Source: Ruminococcaceae bacterium AM07-15 (GTDB lineage: Bacteria > Bacillota > Clostridia > Oscillospirales > Butyricicoccaceae). From it: a stretch of 12,799 nt of DNA. Positions 7,004-12,799 of the stretch are shown here, piece after piece; the first letter of the stretch is position 1, and each line of letters starts with the position of its first letter. Under the pieces are notes generated by a model. The model made no database searches, was not told the DNA's origin, and saw nothing but the letters and a program-made list of their open reading frames with translations. A program made the translations under genes and the position numbers. The stretch covers positions 5,942 through 18,740 of the forward strand of contig QUDE01000031.1 in the NCBI GenBank assembly GCA_003477405.1. Direction: 5' to 3'.

Positions 7004-8173
7004 ATGATGAAAAAACACCCGTGGGGTCTGCTGGACAGGCGGGCCATATCCAATTTGCTGGTGGCTGTGCTGGCCATTTCCTTTTATCTGGCGGTGGCCA
7101 ATCTCACTTCCATCCGGGAGCATTTGCGCAATTTTCTGGACATCCTCTCCCCCTTCCTGGTGGGGTTTGCCATTGCCTTTCTCCTCAATGCTCCCATGGA
7201 ATTTTTTCGCCAAAAGGTCTATGGCCGTCTGCGGGGCGGGAAGGCCCTGGCCATTCTGACCGTCTATTTGCTGGCGACGGCGGTGGTGGCCGTGCTGGTG
7301 CAGCTGGTGCTGCCCCAGGTGATCCGGTCGGTGGAGCTGTTTGTTTACAATGTGCCCTATTATCTCAGCAATCTAAACGATTTGTCCCAGGAGATCGTGT
7401 CCCGTCTGCATCTGGACAGCCGGGTGGTGGGCAGCTTGATAGACACCTATGACGAACTGGTGCGCCAGGCCGGGGATACCCTATACCGCCGCCTGCCCGA
7501 TCTGTTTAACCTGGGCGTCGCCTTGGGCAGCGGCGTGATCTCCGGCTTTACCGCCCTGATCGCTTCGATTTATATGCTGTACAGCAAGGAGAACCTGGTT
7601 CGCCTGCTGAAACGGCTGGTCTATGCTTTTGTACCCACCGATAAAGCGCGGGTCTTTTTGGGCTATTGCCGCAAGAGCAATCAGATCTTCTCGGCCTTCC
7701 TCAATGGAAAGATCATCGACAGCGCCATCATCGGCATGCTGTGCTTCTTTTTGTCCTGCCTGATCAAAATCCCCTTTGCCATTCTGGTCAGCGTCATTGT
7801 GGGCGTTACCAATATCATTCCCTTTTTTGGCCCCATTGTGGGAGCAGTACCCTGTCTGATGATTCTGCTCATTGTGGACCCCTTCAGCGCCCTGCGGTTT
7901 TTTATCCTCATTGTGGCGCTGCAGCAGTTTGACGGCAATATCCTGGGCCCCAAGATTCTGGGGGACAGCACCGGTCTTTCTCCGCTGCTGGTGTTGGCGG
8001 CCATCGTGGCCGGCGGCGGGCTCTTTGGCTTTTTGGGTATGGTGTTGGGCGTGCCGGCCTGTGCCGTGCTCTATTCCATATTGCGGGATGTGACCGCCCT
8101 CAAGCTGCGCCAGCGGGGCGTGGATGAAAAGGGCAACCCTCTTCTTCCTTCGTCAGAGGAAGGGGAGCAATAA
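7004..8173 (+). CDS. AI-2E family (DUF20) membrane permease
   Basis: A 389-residue polytopic inner-membrane protein of the AI-2E/PerM/TqsA family. Members are proposed exporters or ion-coupled transporters; E. coli TqsA affects autoinducer-2 export, but most clostridial homologues have no known substrate. Hydrophobic segments lie near residues 15-33, 45-62 and 80-103. A soluble middle stretch follows, then a C-terminal membrane bundle from about 165. The diagnostic motif GVTNIIPFFGP is at 267-277 and QQFDGNILGPK at 307-317, followed by the family's GLSPLLVLAAIVAGG segment. Length is normal for the family. The ATG at 7004 has AAGGAGGGGG directly upstream; a second ATG follows it at once and would change little. 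It is transcribed alone, converging with the PadR operon. Nothing nearby suggests quorum sensing, so the ligand remains open. Confidence 0.92.
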   Translation: MMKKHPWGLLDRRAISNLLVAVLAISFYLAVANLTSIREHLRNFLDILSPFLVGFAIAFLLNAPMEFFRQKVYGRLRGGKALAILTVYLLATAVVAVLVQLVLPQVIRSVELFVYNVPYYLSNLNDLSQEIVSRLHLDSRVVGSLIDTYDELVRQAGDTLYRRLPDLFNLGVALGSGVISGFTALIASIYMLYSKENLVRLLKRLVYAFVPTDKARVFLGYCRKSNQIFSAFLNGKIIDSAIIGMLCFFLSCLIKIPFAILVSVIVGVTNIIPFFGPIVGAVPCLMILLIVDPFSALRFFILIVALQQFDGNILGPKILGDSTGLSPLLVLAAIVAGGGLFGFLGMVLGVPACAVLYSILRDVTALKLRQRGVDEKGNPLLPSSEEGEQ

Positions 8174-8193
8174 GTTCGAATCTATTCAAAGAG

Positions 8194-8239
8194 AAACCCA
8201 CAGGGGAGACGGCCGGAGCGCCGCCTCCCCTGTGGGTTT
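8194..8239. terminator. Shared bidirectional terminator
   Basis: A 15-bp perfect stem (8194-8208 with 8225-8239) is extended by four inner pairs (8210-8213 with 8220-8223) around a six-base loop. T-rich tails occur in both directions: TTTTT on the + strand, and TTTCTCTTT on the minus strand. It sits between the convergent permease (ending 8173) and the minus-strand membrane gene (ending 8255), serving both. Confidence 0.9.
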
Positions 8240-8254
8240 TTGTGAGGAAATAGA

Positions 8255-8923
8255 TCAATCCAGCTTGCTATCCAGGATTTTGTAGAGGATAAACAGCAGG
8301 GCAATGCCTCCCAGAGCAAGCAGCAGATGGATGGAAGCAATGGGGTAGGTGATAAATACATTGGCCCCCATGCACAGAAGCATGGCAAAGAACAGAAGAA
8401 GAAAGAAAAGGAATGCTTCTTTTTTCTTTGGGCCGGCATCGGTGCGGAAGGCGTTTTTGCAAATGGCCTGAACCAGGGCGGTGGAAAGAGCGAGAATCAA
8501 CAGGCCGCTGATCAGATTGCCTGCGGTCAGTGTTACATAGGGCCATGTGCTGGGTTTGATCATCTGCTGGACGCACTGGAAGAAAAGCCAGAGGGCCAGC
8601 AGCATACTGGTCAGAAGGAAAAGGTCTCTGCAAAAAGAAAGAATGCGGGTACGGCCTGTCAGTTTGGGGATTTCTGCAATGACATCGTCGCAGAACAGAC
8701 GATAGTCCTCGCCGATGACATCTTTGATAGGGGCTCCCCGGTGTTCGCCATCCAGAATCATTTCCGTCATGTCCCGGCGTACTTTCTCCTGATCGTATGG
8801 GCTGATGTTGGCTGCGCGGATATACACCACCATATTGGTCAGGACCTCTTTGTTTTCCGGGTTTTGGATGCAGTTTTCCAATGCATTGTTTTCATTCAGC
8901 AGTTGTTTGGTTCGTTTGCTCAT
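8255..8923 (-). CDS. PadR-linked four-helix membrane protein
   Basis: A 222-residue protein with a soluble helical N-terminal half (about 1-95) and four likely membrane helices near residues 100-118, 130-152, 169-190 and 194-216. The N-terminal part, with DMTEMILDGEHRG and the GEDYRLFCDDVIAEIP segment, resembles the helical domains (DUF1048 or HAAS/DUF1700 type) often encoded beside PadR regulators. I am not certain which family it belongs to. Its ATG lies inside the end of the PadR gene (32-nt overlap) and has AGGGAGGG as ribosome binding site (8931-8938), so the two are co-translated. By analogy with PadR-membrane protein pairs it may respond to envelope or membrane stress. No catalytic motif is visible. 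Confidence 0.85.
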   Translation of the reverse strand: MSKRTKQLLNENNALENCIQNPENKEVLTNMVVYIRAANISPYDQEKVRRDMTEMILDGEHRGAPIKDVIGEDYRLFCDDVIAEIPKLTGRTRILSFCRDLFLLTSMLLALWLFFQCVQQMIKPSTWPYVTLTAGNLISGLLILALSTALVQAICKNAFRTDAGPKKKEAFLFFLLLFFAMLLCMGANVFITYPIASIHLLLALGGIALLFILYKILDSKLD

Positions 8924-9257
8924 TTTCTGTCCCTCCCTGAATGTCGCAGATCAAAGTGTGTATGGCTTTGGAAAGTTCGGCATAGCTGCTGAGGAAATCG
9001 GTCAGGGCCTGCTCTCCTTGGGGCGTCAGTGCATAGTATTTTCGCTTGGGACCCAGATCGGAGGCCTGGTATGTGGCATGGACCCATTTGTTTTTCTCCA
9101 ATCGGAGCAACAGGGGATAGATGGTGCCTTCTGTGATTTTACCAAAGCCGTAGGCCATGAGCTGTTGGGATATTTCATATCCATAGGTTTTCTTTTTGCT
9201 GATGATGGCCAGGACACAGCCCTCCAGCGTACCTTTCAGCATTTGTGATGGGATCAA
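8892..9257 (-). CDS. PadR family transcriptional repressor
   Basis: A 121-residue winged-helix DNA-binding protein of the small PadR (PadR-s1) class. N-terminal SQMLKGTLEGCVLAIIS is typical of the family. YGYEI (25-29), GTIYPLL (44-50) and GPKRKYYALTPQGE (69-82) mark the recognition helix and wing. The short C-terminal helix (about 83-105) would be the dimerisation arm. I prefer the TTG start at 9257, because AAGGAGG precedes it at a good distance. The first ATG, five codons on, is too far from that site. It is first in an operon with the membrane protein and lies just downstream of a perfect palindrome over its own promoter, which suggests negative autoregulation. The effector is unknown. 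Confidence 0.93.
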   Translation of the reverse strand: MIPSQMLKGTLEGCVLAIISKKKTYGYEISQQLMAYGFGKITEGTIYPLLLRLEKNKWVHATYQASDLGPKRKYYALTPQGEQALTDFLSSYAELSKAIHTLICDIQGGTENEQTNQTTAE

Positions 9258-9303
9258 GCGGCCACCTCCTTATCTGTGACTATATTGTAAAACAAAGTAC
9301 CCG

Positions 9304-9326
9304 GGTATATTGTATTGCAATATACC
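9304..9326 (-). promoter_or_regulatory. Likely PadR operator (perfect palindrome)
   Basis: GGTATATTG (9304-9312) and its exact reverse complement CAATATACC (9318-9326) flank five bases. They cover the -10 box and part of the spacer of the padR promoter. A second perfect palindrome, TACCCGGGTA (9298-9307), adjoins it. A further TATATTGTA half-site recurs at 9281-9289. Binding here would block RNA polymerase. This fits known PadR autorepression, but the site assignment is inferred. Confidence 0.7.
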
Positions 9327-9337
9327 TGTATTGTCAA
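9309..9337 (-). promoter_or_regulatory. Sigma-A promoter of the PadR operon
   Basis: On the minus strand, TTGACA (9332-9337), a 17-base spacer, and TACAAT (9309-9314). It gives an approximately 45-nt leader to the TTG start at 9257. Confidence 0.8.
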
Positions 9338-9425
9338 GAGAAAATCCCCAATAGGAGAGAGGTGCTGAGGCCTGTGTTTTTTCTGCCGTTTTTGGAGGAA
9401 AGCGCAGGGAAAAGCAAACATTCAC

Positions 9426-9454
9426 TTGAAGCGGCGGGGGATGTGATGTATAAT
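9426..9454 (+). promoter_or_regulatory. Sigma-A promoter of the coiled-coil gene
   Basis: TTGAAG (9426-9431), a 17-base spacer, and TATAAT (9449-9454), pointing at the gene that begins at 9542. The stretch 9338-9425 between the two divergent promoters holds nothing I recognise. Confidence 0.7.
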
Positions 9455-9541
9455 CGTATCACTATCAGAGGAATGGACGGGGAATAGGAAGAAAAATGGC
9501 CCCCGGCAGAGGACCTTTTCAGGAAGGCAGGAGGGGTATCA

Positions 9542-9880
9542 ATGGAACCAATGGGATTGCAGGAAACCATGGAACAAATCCTGCTGGAATTGCGGCAGAA
9601 CCGGCTGATGCTGGAACAGCTGGAGGAAACCCAGCAGAATCATACCAAAATGCTTCAGGAGCATTACCGGCTGCTGAAAGAGCAGGATGAAGATCTGCTC
9701 AAGATCAAGGTGCGTTTGGAAAACGATTTGTGTCCCAAGCTGGATATGCTGTTTGAAGGCCAGGTGAATCTGGCTGAGCAGCGGGACCGGGATCAGCGGG
9801 AAATCCGCCGCCGTATCCGGGAAGTGGAGGACAAAAACACCATCCTCACCGTGCAGGTGGAGGAACTGTTGAAAGCATGA
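9542..9880 (+). CDS. Small coiled-coil protein, function unknown
   Basis: A 112-residue, highly charged and almost wholly helical protein. Heptad-like spacing of Leu/Met/Ile runs through residues 8-50 (TMEQILLELRQNRLMLEQL and onward), with another helix at about 76-111. It has no signal peptide, membrane segment or catalytic motif. The start has AGGAGGGG six bases upstream. The gene has its own promoter and a strong terminator right after its stop. It is a single-gene unit between the PadR operon and yaaA. Short all-helical proteins of this kind are common in Clostridia next to unrelated genes. I cannot assign a family. It probably acts as an oligomer in the cytoplasm. Confidence 0.8.
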   Translation: MEPMGLQETMEQILLELRQNRLMLEQLEETQQNHTKMLQEHYRLLKEQDEDLLKIKVRLENDLCPKLDMLFEGQVNLAEQRDRDQREIRRRIREVEDKNTILTVQVEELLKA

Positions 9881-9881
9881 T

Positions 9882-9913
9882 AAAACCGCCCGGCTATCGG
9901 CCGGGCGGTTTTT
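9882..9913 (+). terminator. Rho-independent terminator of the coiled-coil gene
   Basis: A 12-13 bp GC-rich stem (9882-9893 with 9901-9912, plus C9894-G9900) is followed by T to 9913. It begins one base after the stop codon, so yaaA should not depend on this promoter except by read-through. Confidence 0.9.
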
Positions 9914-9961
9914 CTGCTGGAGAAAGTTTTGCTGCACTATATATAATAAGGAGAAAAGCCG

Positions 9962-10705
9962 ATGCAGATCATCATATCCCCGGCGAAAAAGATGCGGGAT
10001 GAGCTGGACAGCCTGGCGCCCCGCTCCCAGCCGGTGTTTGGGCAGGAGGCCGGGCAGCTGGCGGGATGGCTGAAAAGCCTTTCCTATGAGGAGCTGAAAG
10101 AGCGCCTTTCCTGTTCGGAAGCCATCGCTCGACAGAATTATGAGCGGTATCAGAAAATGGATCTGACAAAGAATCTCAGCCCGGCCATACTGTCTTATGA
10201 GGGAATCCAGTATCAGTACATGGCTCCTGGGGTGTTCACTTATCAGGAGTTTGATTATCTCCAGCAGCATCTGGCCATTTTGTCCGGGCTGTATGGCCTG
10301 TTGCGGCCTTTTGACGGAGTGCGTCCCTATCGGCTGGAGATGGGGACAAAGCTAAAAGCTCCGTTTGCAGAAAATCTGTACGATTTCTGGGGCGACCGCC
10401 TGGCCCGGGAGCTGACGAAGGACGATCGGGTGGTGATAAACCTGGCCTCCTGGGAATATGGCCGGGCGGTGGTGCGCCACCTGGGAGAAGATGCACAGTG
10501 CATCACTCCGGTGTTCGGTCAGCTGATCGGGGACAAAGTGGTGGAAAAAGGGGTCTATGTGAAGATGGCCCGGGGAGAAATGGTTCGTTTCCTGGCCGAG
10601 CGTCAGGGGAAGGAGCCCCAGGTGATGCAGGAATTTGACGCCTTGGGCTATCGGTACGATCCGGTCCGCTCCGATGAAAAAACTTATATATTTTTGAAGT
10701 CATAA
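9962..10705 (+). CDS. yaaA: Peroxide stress protein YaaA (DUF328/UPF0246)
   Basis: A 247-residue YaaA homologue. In E. coli YaaA lowers intracellular free iron during hydrogen peroxide stress and so limits Fenton damage; the family fold binds DNA. Visible family marks are ISPAKKM at 5-11, LSGLYGLLRPFDGVRPYRLEMGTKL spanning 107-131, NLASWEY at 160-166 (commonly NLASNEY in relatives), and the basic KMARGEMVRF near 201-210. Length is normal for the family. The ATG is set by AAGGAG at 9948-9953. A TATAAT at 9942-9947 lies too close to be its promoter with a normal leader, so its promoter is unclear; terminator read-through is possible. It ends against a convergent flavodoxin gene. Confidence 0.94.
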   Translation: MQIIISPAKKMRDELDSLAPRSQPVFGQEAGQLAGWLKSLSYEELKERLSCSEAIARQNYERYQKMDLTKNLSPAILSYEGIQYQYMAPGVFTYQEFDYLQQHLAILSGLYGLLRPFDGVRPYRLEMGTKLKAPFAENLYDFWGDRLARELTKDDRVVINLASWEYGRAVVRHLGEDAQCITPVFGQLIGDKVVEKGVYVKMARGEMVRFLAERQGKEPQVMQEFDALGYRYDPVRSDEKTYIFLKS

Positions 10706-10718
10706 AGGGCAGAGAAAA

Positions 10719-10751
10719 AAGGCCCGTCCTTTTCAATGAAGGACGGGCCTT
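10719..10751 (-). terminator. Terminator between yaaA and the flavodoxin gene
   Basis: A 13-bp perfect stem (10719-10731 with 10739-10751) with a seven-base loop. On the minus strand it runs into TTTTTT, making a strong terminator for the flavodoxin gene. On the + strand the tail is weaker (TTGCTGTATTT), but it probably also stops yaaA transcripts. Confidence 0.88.
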
Positions 10752-10777
10752 GCTGTATTTATATCGATATGGCTTTC

Positions 10778-11260
10778 TTATTTGGTTACAGCGGCCTTCA
10801 GACGGAGCAGATCGGCATCGTCGGGATGGCTCAGGGCCTGGTCGAAGTTTTCCAGCATGGCGGTACGCCGGGGGCTGTCCTCCATCCCCTGGTAGCGATC
10901 CCGTACGCTTTGGGGCATTTTGCCCTGGCACATATAGGAGCCGATGCATTCTGTGCCTTCGGGAAGAAGCTTTTGCACTCTTTCCAGTATCTGAGCGAAA
11001 TAGGTGTCGTTCCCACCAAAACCGGCGGTGCCGAACAAAAACACCTGCTGATGGGTCAGGGCTTGGAGAAATCGGGCGGTATCGGCATCACAAGTGCCTT
11101 TGTCGGTCCAGAATCCCACATAGATGGTTTGGGCGGCCAGGGCTTTGGCATCGGGGGCGCCGCAATAGAGGCAGTCCGCCGGAGGCAGGGCTTCCTTCAG
11201 GGCCTGGGCCAGAAGAGCGGTATTGCCGGTGCGGCTGCTGTAAACAATGGCATAGGACAT
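10778..11260 (-). CDS. Short-chain flavodoxin-like protein
   Basis: A 160-residue flavodoxin-fold protein, an FMN-binding electron carrier or reductase partner in the cytoplasm. The FMN phosphate loop S-S-R-T-G-N-T is at residues 8-14 near the N-terminus. YVGFWTDKGTCD (47-58), FLFGTAGFGG (74-83) and YMCQGKMP (109-116) follow in the order seen in anaerobe flavodoxins with loop cysteines. The ATG at 11260 is used because AAGGAGG (11270-11276) sits nine bases upstream and the flavodoxin fold begins there. A longer frame from 11305 would add 15 residues with no support. It resembles gut-clostridial flavodoxins, including the group of BilS, the partner of bilirubin reductase, but no bilR-like gene is in the window, so that role is only a possibility. 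It is monocistronic with its own promoter and terminator. Confidence 0.88.
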   Translation of the reverse strand: MSYAIVYSSRTGNTALLAQALKEALPPADCLYCGAPDAKALAAQTIYVGFWTDKGTCDADTARFLQALTHQQVFLFGTAGFGGNDTYFAQILERVQKLLPEGTECIGSYMCQGKMPQSVRDRYQGMEDSPRRTAMLENFDQALSHPDDADLLRLKAAVTK

Positions 11261-11313
11261 TGTGAGTATCCTCCTTTTGCAGGGCGGAGAGAGCCTGCTT
11301 TGCAATTTTATCG

Positions 11314-11342
11314 AGTATACTCCTGGGGAGAGATAAAATCAA
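11314..11342 (-). promoter_or_regulatory. Sigma-A promoter of the flavodoxin gene
   Basis: On the minus strand, TTGATT (11337-11342), a 17-base spacer, and TATACT (11314-11319). The -10 box lies inside the perfect 10-bp palindrome GAGTATACTC (11313-11322), which could be an operator. Confidence 0.7.
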
Positions 11343-11409
11343 GGGATAAAAAATGAACGATTTGCAAAAGAGGAGAGAAGTGCAAAGCTTTTTCAAAATT
11401 ACAAAGAGA

Positions 11410-11438
11410 TTGTAATTTGATCCCCTTTTGAGTATAAT
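11410..11438 (+). promoter_or_regulatory. Sigma-A promoter of the 11524 operon
   Basis: TTGTAA (11410-11415), a 17-base spacer, and TATAAT (11433-11438). The roughly 80-nt leader contains a 6-bp hairpin, GTCCTC/GAGGAC (11468-11484). It diverges from the flavodoxin promoter. Confidence 0.75.
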
Positions 11439-11523
11439 CAAATTATGGAAAATGACTTTTCTGTGGAGTCCTCTTCGTGAGGACAGCGATGAGCAGTAGT
11501 TCTTATTTGGAAGGGGTGATGGG

Positions 11524-12219
11524 ATGGGATTGTTTCGAAAGGCGCACAGACGGACGGAAATGCAGACTTCGGCTTCGGTCGGTCATCCGCCTCAGTGGTT
11601 TTTGGAAACGGCGATCTCAAACTACATGGAAAGCCTGTCCTTGGTTCAGAGAGCGGGGTGGAGCTGTGATGAAATCATTGTGCGGTGCAAAGAGTCGGAT
11701 CAGTACCGGGATATATTTCATCTGTATGCTGCCATCAAGGGCATGGGAGCGCCCTTTGTCAAGGCAGTATCCACTTTTGAAAGTGCAAACAGAGAATTGC
11801 GCCAGGCATTTGAGCGGAAGAGCAATGAACTGCAAAAACAGAAGCGCTGGGAAGAATACGAAGAAGAACTGATCAAGTTGATCAAGGAAACGGGAGAAAA
11901 GCGAAAACCGGTGCAGGCCAGGGTGGAAAATCGGTTTTATTCCCAATTGCTGGGGAACATGGACACGCCGGCCAACCGGGAAGTGTTTGAAAAATATGCC
12001 AGGCTGTTTTACTTTTATTCCTCATCAGGAGATGTGATTTATGATGAGGAGCAATTCTTTCCCTCGCCGGATGAGAAGGATTTGTATATGAAGGGAACCA
12101 TGTTTGTCCGCAAAAAGGAAGCGGCAGGATACCGTGGGTACCGAGATGTGATTGCCCAGCTGAAAGATGAGGCGGCAAGACAGCATTTGCATATAAAAAT
12201 CACATGGATCAAAGGATGA
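11524..12219 (+). CDS. Uncharacterised 231-residue protein
   Basis: I do not recognise the family. The protein is soluble with no signal peptide or membrane helix. A helical N-terminal part (about 23-80) contains W25, W46 and two cysteines (C48, C55). A long charged helix at about 84-128 is likely a coiled coil. A third part (about 135-231) contains the aromatic LFYFYSS and the acidic VIYDEEQFF. The C-terminus, HLHIKITWIKG, looks like a beta strand. The ATG at 11524 follows AAGGGG by seven bases. It has its own near-consensus promoter and is followed after 18 bases by a 57-residue gene with a strong ribosome binding site, so the two form a unit. Function unknown. There are no catalytic motifs I can name. 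Confidence 0.85.
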   Translation: MGLFRKAHRRTEMQTSASVGHPPQWFLETAISNYMESLSLVQRAGWSCDEIIVRCKESDQYRDIFHLYAAIKGMGAPFVKAVSTFESANRELRQAFERKSNELQKQKRWEEYEEELIKLIKETGEKRKPVQARVENRFYSQLLGNMDTPANREVFEKYARLFYFYSSSGDVIYDEEQFFPSPDEKDLYMKGTMFVRKKEAAGYRGYRDVIAQLKDEAARQHLHIKITWIKG

Positions 12220-12237
12220 AACAAAGGAGGTTTTTTT

Positions 12238-12411
12238 ATGTCCAGTATGCCGGCCGGTGATTACAACCGCTATCTGGCTGCCATCAAAGCGGCCAATGAT
12301 GCAGCAGACAAGGAGGCGCTGCGGCAAATCCAAAAGCAGCTCATTGCAGAATATGGAGCGTCCAACGACGATGTGGATTATCTGATCCGTCAATTCCGAT
12401 ACAACATCTGA
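12238..12411 (+). CDS. Uncharacterised 57-residue protein
   Basis: A short reading frame beginning MSSMPAGDYNRYLAAIKAAN and ending RQFRYNI before TGA. It has an excellent ribosome binding site, AAGGAGG (12224-12230), separated from ATG by exactly seven T. It lies 18 bases after the stop of the 231-residue gene. Composition is that of a small soluble protein: an amphipathic helix over about 8-40, then an acidic turn ASNDDVDYL and a basic aromatic tail. The 57-residue size, good codon use and operon position argue for a real gene. It is probably a partner or accessory of the upstream protein (inference). I know no family for it. Confidence 0.75.
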   Translation: MSSMPAGDYNRYLAAIKAANDAADKEALRQIQKQLIAEYGASNDDVDYLIRQFRYNI

Positions 12412-12457
12412 GAGAAAAAGCTGCTGAAAAACGCTTGGGTGCGATCTGCTGTTCTGG

Positions 12458-12498
12458 GGTCTTGCTTTGCTTTTGTTGTACGAAGGCAGAGCAAGACC
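12458..12498 (+). terminator. Hairpin after the 11524 operon
   Basis: GGTCTTGCT (12458-12466) pairs with AGCAAGACC (12490-12498). The stem extends inward with TGC/GCA and further pairs to about 16 bp, leaving a loop of about nine bases. The tail (TGTTTATCTATCATTGTTTT) is only moderately T-rich. It is a plausible terminator or 3'-end stabiliser, weaker than the others. Confidence 0.5.
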
Positions 12499-12528
12499 TG
12501 TTTATCTATCATTGTTTTGGGAAAAAGA

Positions 12529-12564
12529 AAAACTCCAACAAAGCAATTGCTTTGTTGGAGTTTT
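12529..12564 (-). terminator. Palindromic terminator of the tRNA gene
   Basis: A perfect inverted repeat over 12529-12564 (16-bp arms, AATT centre). In the tRNA direction it is followed by TTCTTTTTCC. It starts at the last base of the CCA end of the tRNA. Because it is symmetrical it may also catch + strand transcripts, though only TTTT follows there. Confidence 0.88.
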
Positions 12565-12650
12565 GGTGCGGATGAAGGGACTTGAACCCCCACGAAGTTG
12601 CCCCCACTAGCACCTGAAGCTAGCGCGTCTGCCGATTCCGCCACATCCGC
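12564..12650 (-). tRNA. tRNA-Leu (anticodon CAG)
   Basis: An 87-base class II tRNA including an encoded CCA. The acceptor stem GCGGATG pairs with CATCCGC. The D arm carries the usual GGAATCGGCAGACGC-type leucine pattern. The anticodon stem CTAGC/GCTAG holds loop TTCAGGT with anticodon CAG at 12614-12616 (complement). A long variable arm and a T loop TTCAAGT follow. It reads CUG, the codon that dominates the substrate-binding-protein genes here. Confidence 0.97.
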
Positions 12651-12690
12651 ATCTTTTGTTGTCGTTGTTCTCTCGCTGAGAACAGTGTCT

Positions 12691-12718
12691 ATTATACCAG
12701 CGTTCTGGGAAAAGTCAA
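12691..12718 (-). promoter_or_regulatory. Sigma-A promoter of tRNA-Leu
   Basis: On the minus strand, TTGACT (12713-12718), a 16-base spacer, and TATAAT (12691-12696). The leader holds a small GTTCTC/GAGAAC hairpin (12667-12683), which may mark precursor processing. Confidence 0.8.
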
Positions 12719-12799
12719 TAGGTTTTTTAAAGTTTTTTAAAAAAATCTTGTAGGTGTTACAATGATGTGTGACAAATAGAAAAAAGAAGAGCGAATAGG
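12719..12799 (+). other. AT-rich end of window, possible divergent promoter
   Basis: A TACAAT at 12758-12763 could be a + strand -10 box for a gene beyond the window, but the -35 position (TTTTAA) is poor. No gene or other signal is visible in the remaining bases. Confidence 0.25.

Noticed and set aside
8327..9248. Plus-strand frames of 221 and 147 codons opposite the PadR operon
   Set aside because: They are antisense shadows of the membrane protein and PadR genes, whose minus-strand signals and motifs are clear.
9942..9947. TATAAT as the -10 box for yaaA
   Set aside because: Transcription would begin after the ribosome binding site, about eight bases before the ATG, and no -35 box is correctly placed.
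10736..11356. 206-codon plus-strand frame over the flavodoxin gene
   Set aside because: It lies opposite the flavodoxin gene, runs through its terminator, has no ribosome binding site and resembles no family.
11477..11872. 131-codon frame overlapping the start of the 231-residue gene
   Set aside because: It is in another phase of the same strand, lacks a good ribosome binding site and ends mid-gene. The 11524 frame has a better site and reaches the next gene.
12390..12644. Minus-strand frame starting MAESADALASGASGG
   Set aside because: This is the translation of the tRNA-Leu gene itself, a common artefact.
1..12799. CRISPR array, insertion sequence or prophage
   Set aside because: No regularly spaced repeats, transposase or integrase-like frames, terminal inverted repeats or target duplications were seen. 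The large repeats are the paralogous genes themselves.

Overview
The window looks like chromosome from a Gram-positive anaerobe of the class Clostridia, perhaps a gut Oscillospirales-type bacterium. The pointers are lipoproteins with a Cys25 lipobox, strong GGAGG/GAGGTGA ribosome binding sites, near-consensus sigma-A promoters with 16-17 bp spacers, GC-moderate genes heavy in CTG codons, and AT-rich intergenic DNA. The taxonomic guess is an inference.

The left half (1-6798) is a tandem array of four paralogous peptide-type (family 5, OppA/DppA/NikA-like) ABC-transporter substrate-binding lipoproteins, all on the + strand. The first is cut by the window edge. Each copy has its own terminator, and the three complete copies each have their own TTGCAA/T-17-TATAAT promoter and a 90-200 nt leader. 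They are therefore separate single-gene units, not an operon. No permease or ATPase gene is present in the window. Copies 1 and 2 differ at only about 20 of 320 compared residues. Copies 3 and 4 are more diverged but keep a nearly invariant central block.

The middle (6953-9541) holds an AI-2E/DUF20-family membrane permease on the + strand. It converges on a minus-strand two-gene operon through a shared hairpin terminator. That operon encodes a PadR-type repressor and an overlapping four-helix membrane protein. Its promoter carries a perfect 9-5-9 palindrome across the -10 box, the likely autoregulatory operator.

The right part holds a short coiled-coil protein with its own promoter and terminator, then YaaA (peroxide-stress/DUF328), then a convergent minus-strand small flavodoxin. 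Divergent from the flavodoxin is a two-gene unit of unknown function: a 231-residue protein and a 57-residue protein at 12238-12411. The window ends with a minus-strand tRNA-Leu(CAG) that has a strong promoter, encoded CCA and a palindromic terminator.

The most unusual features are the orphan solute-binding-protein array with its conserved core and variable ligand-loop pattern, and the uncharacterised 11524/12238 gene pair.
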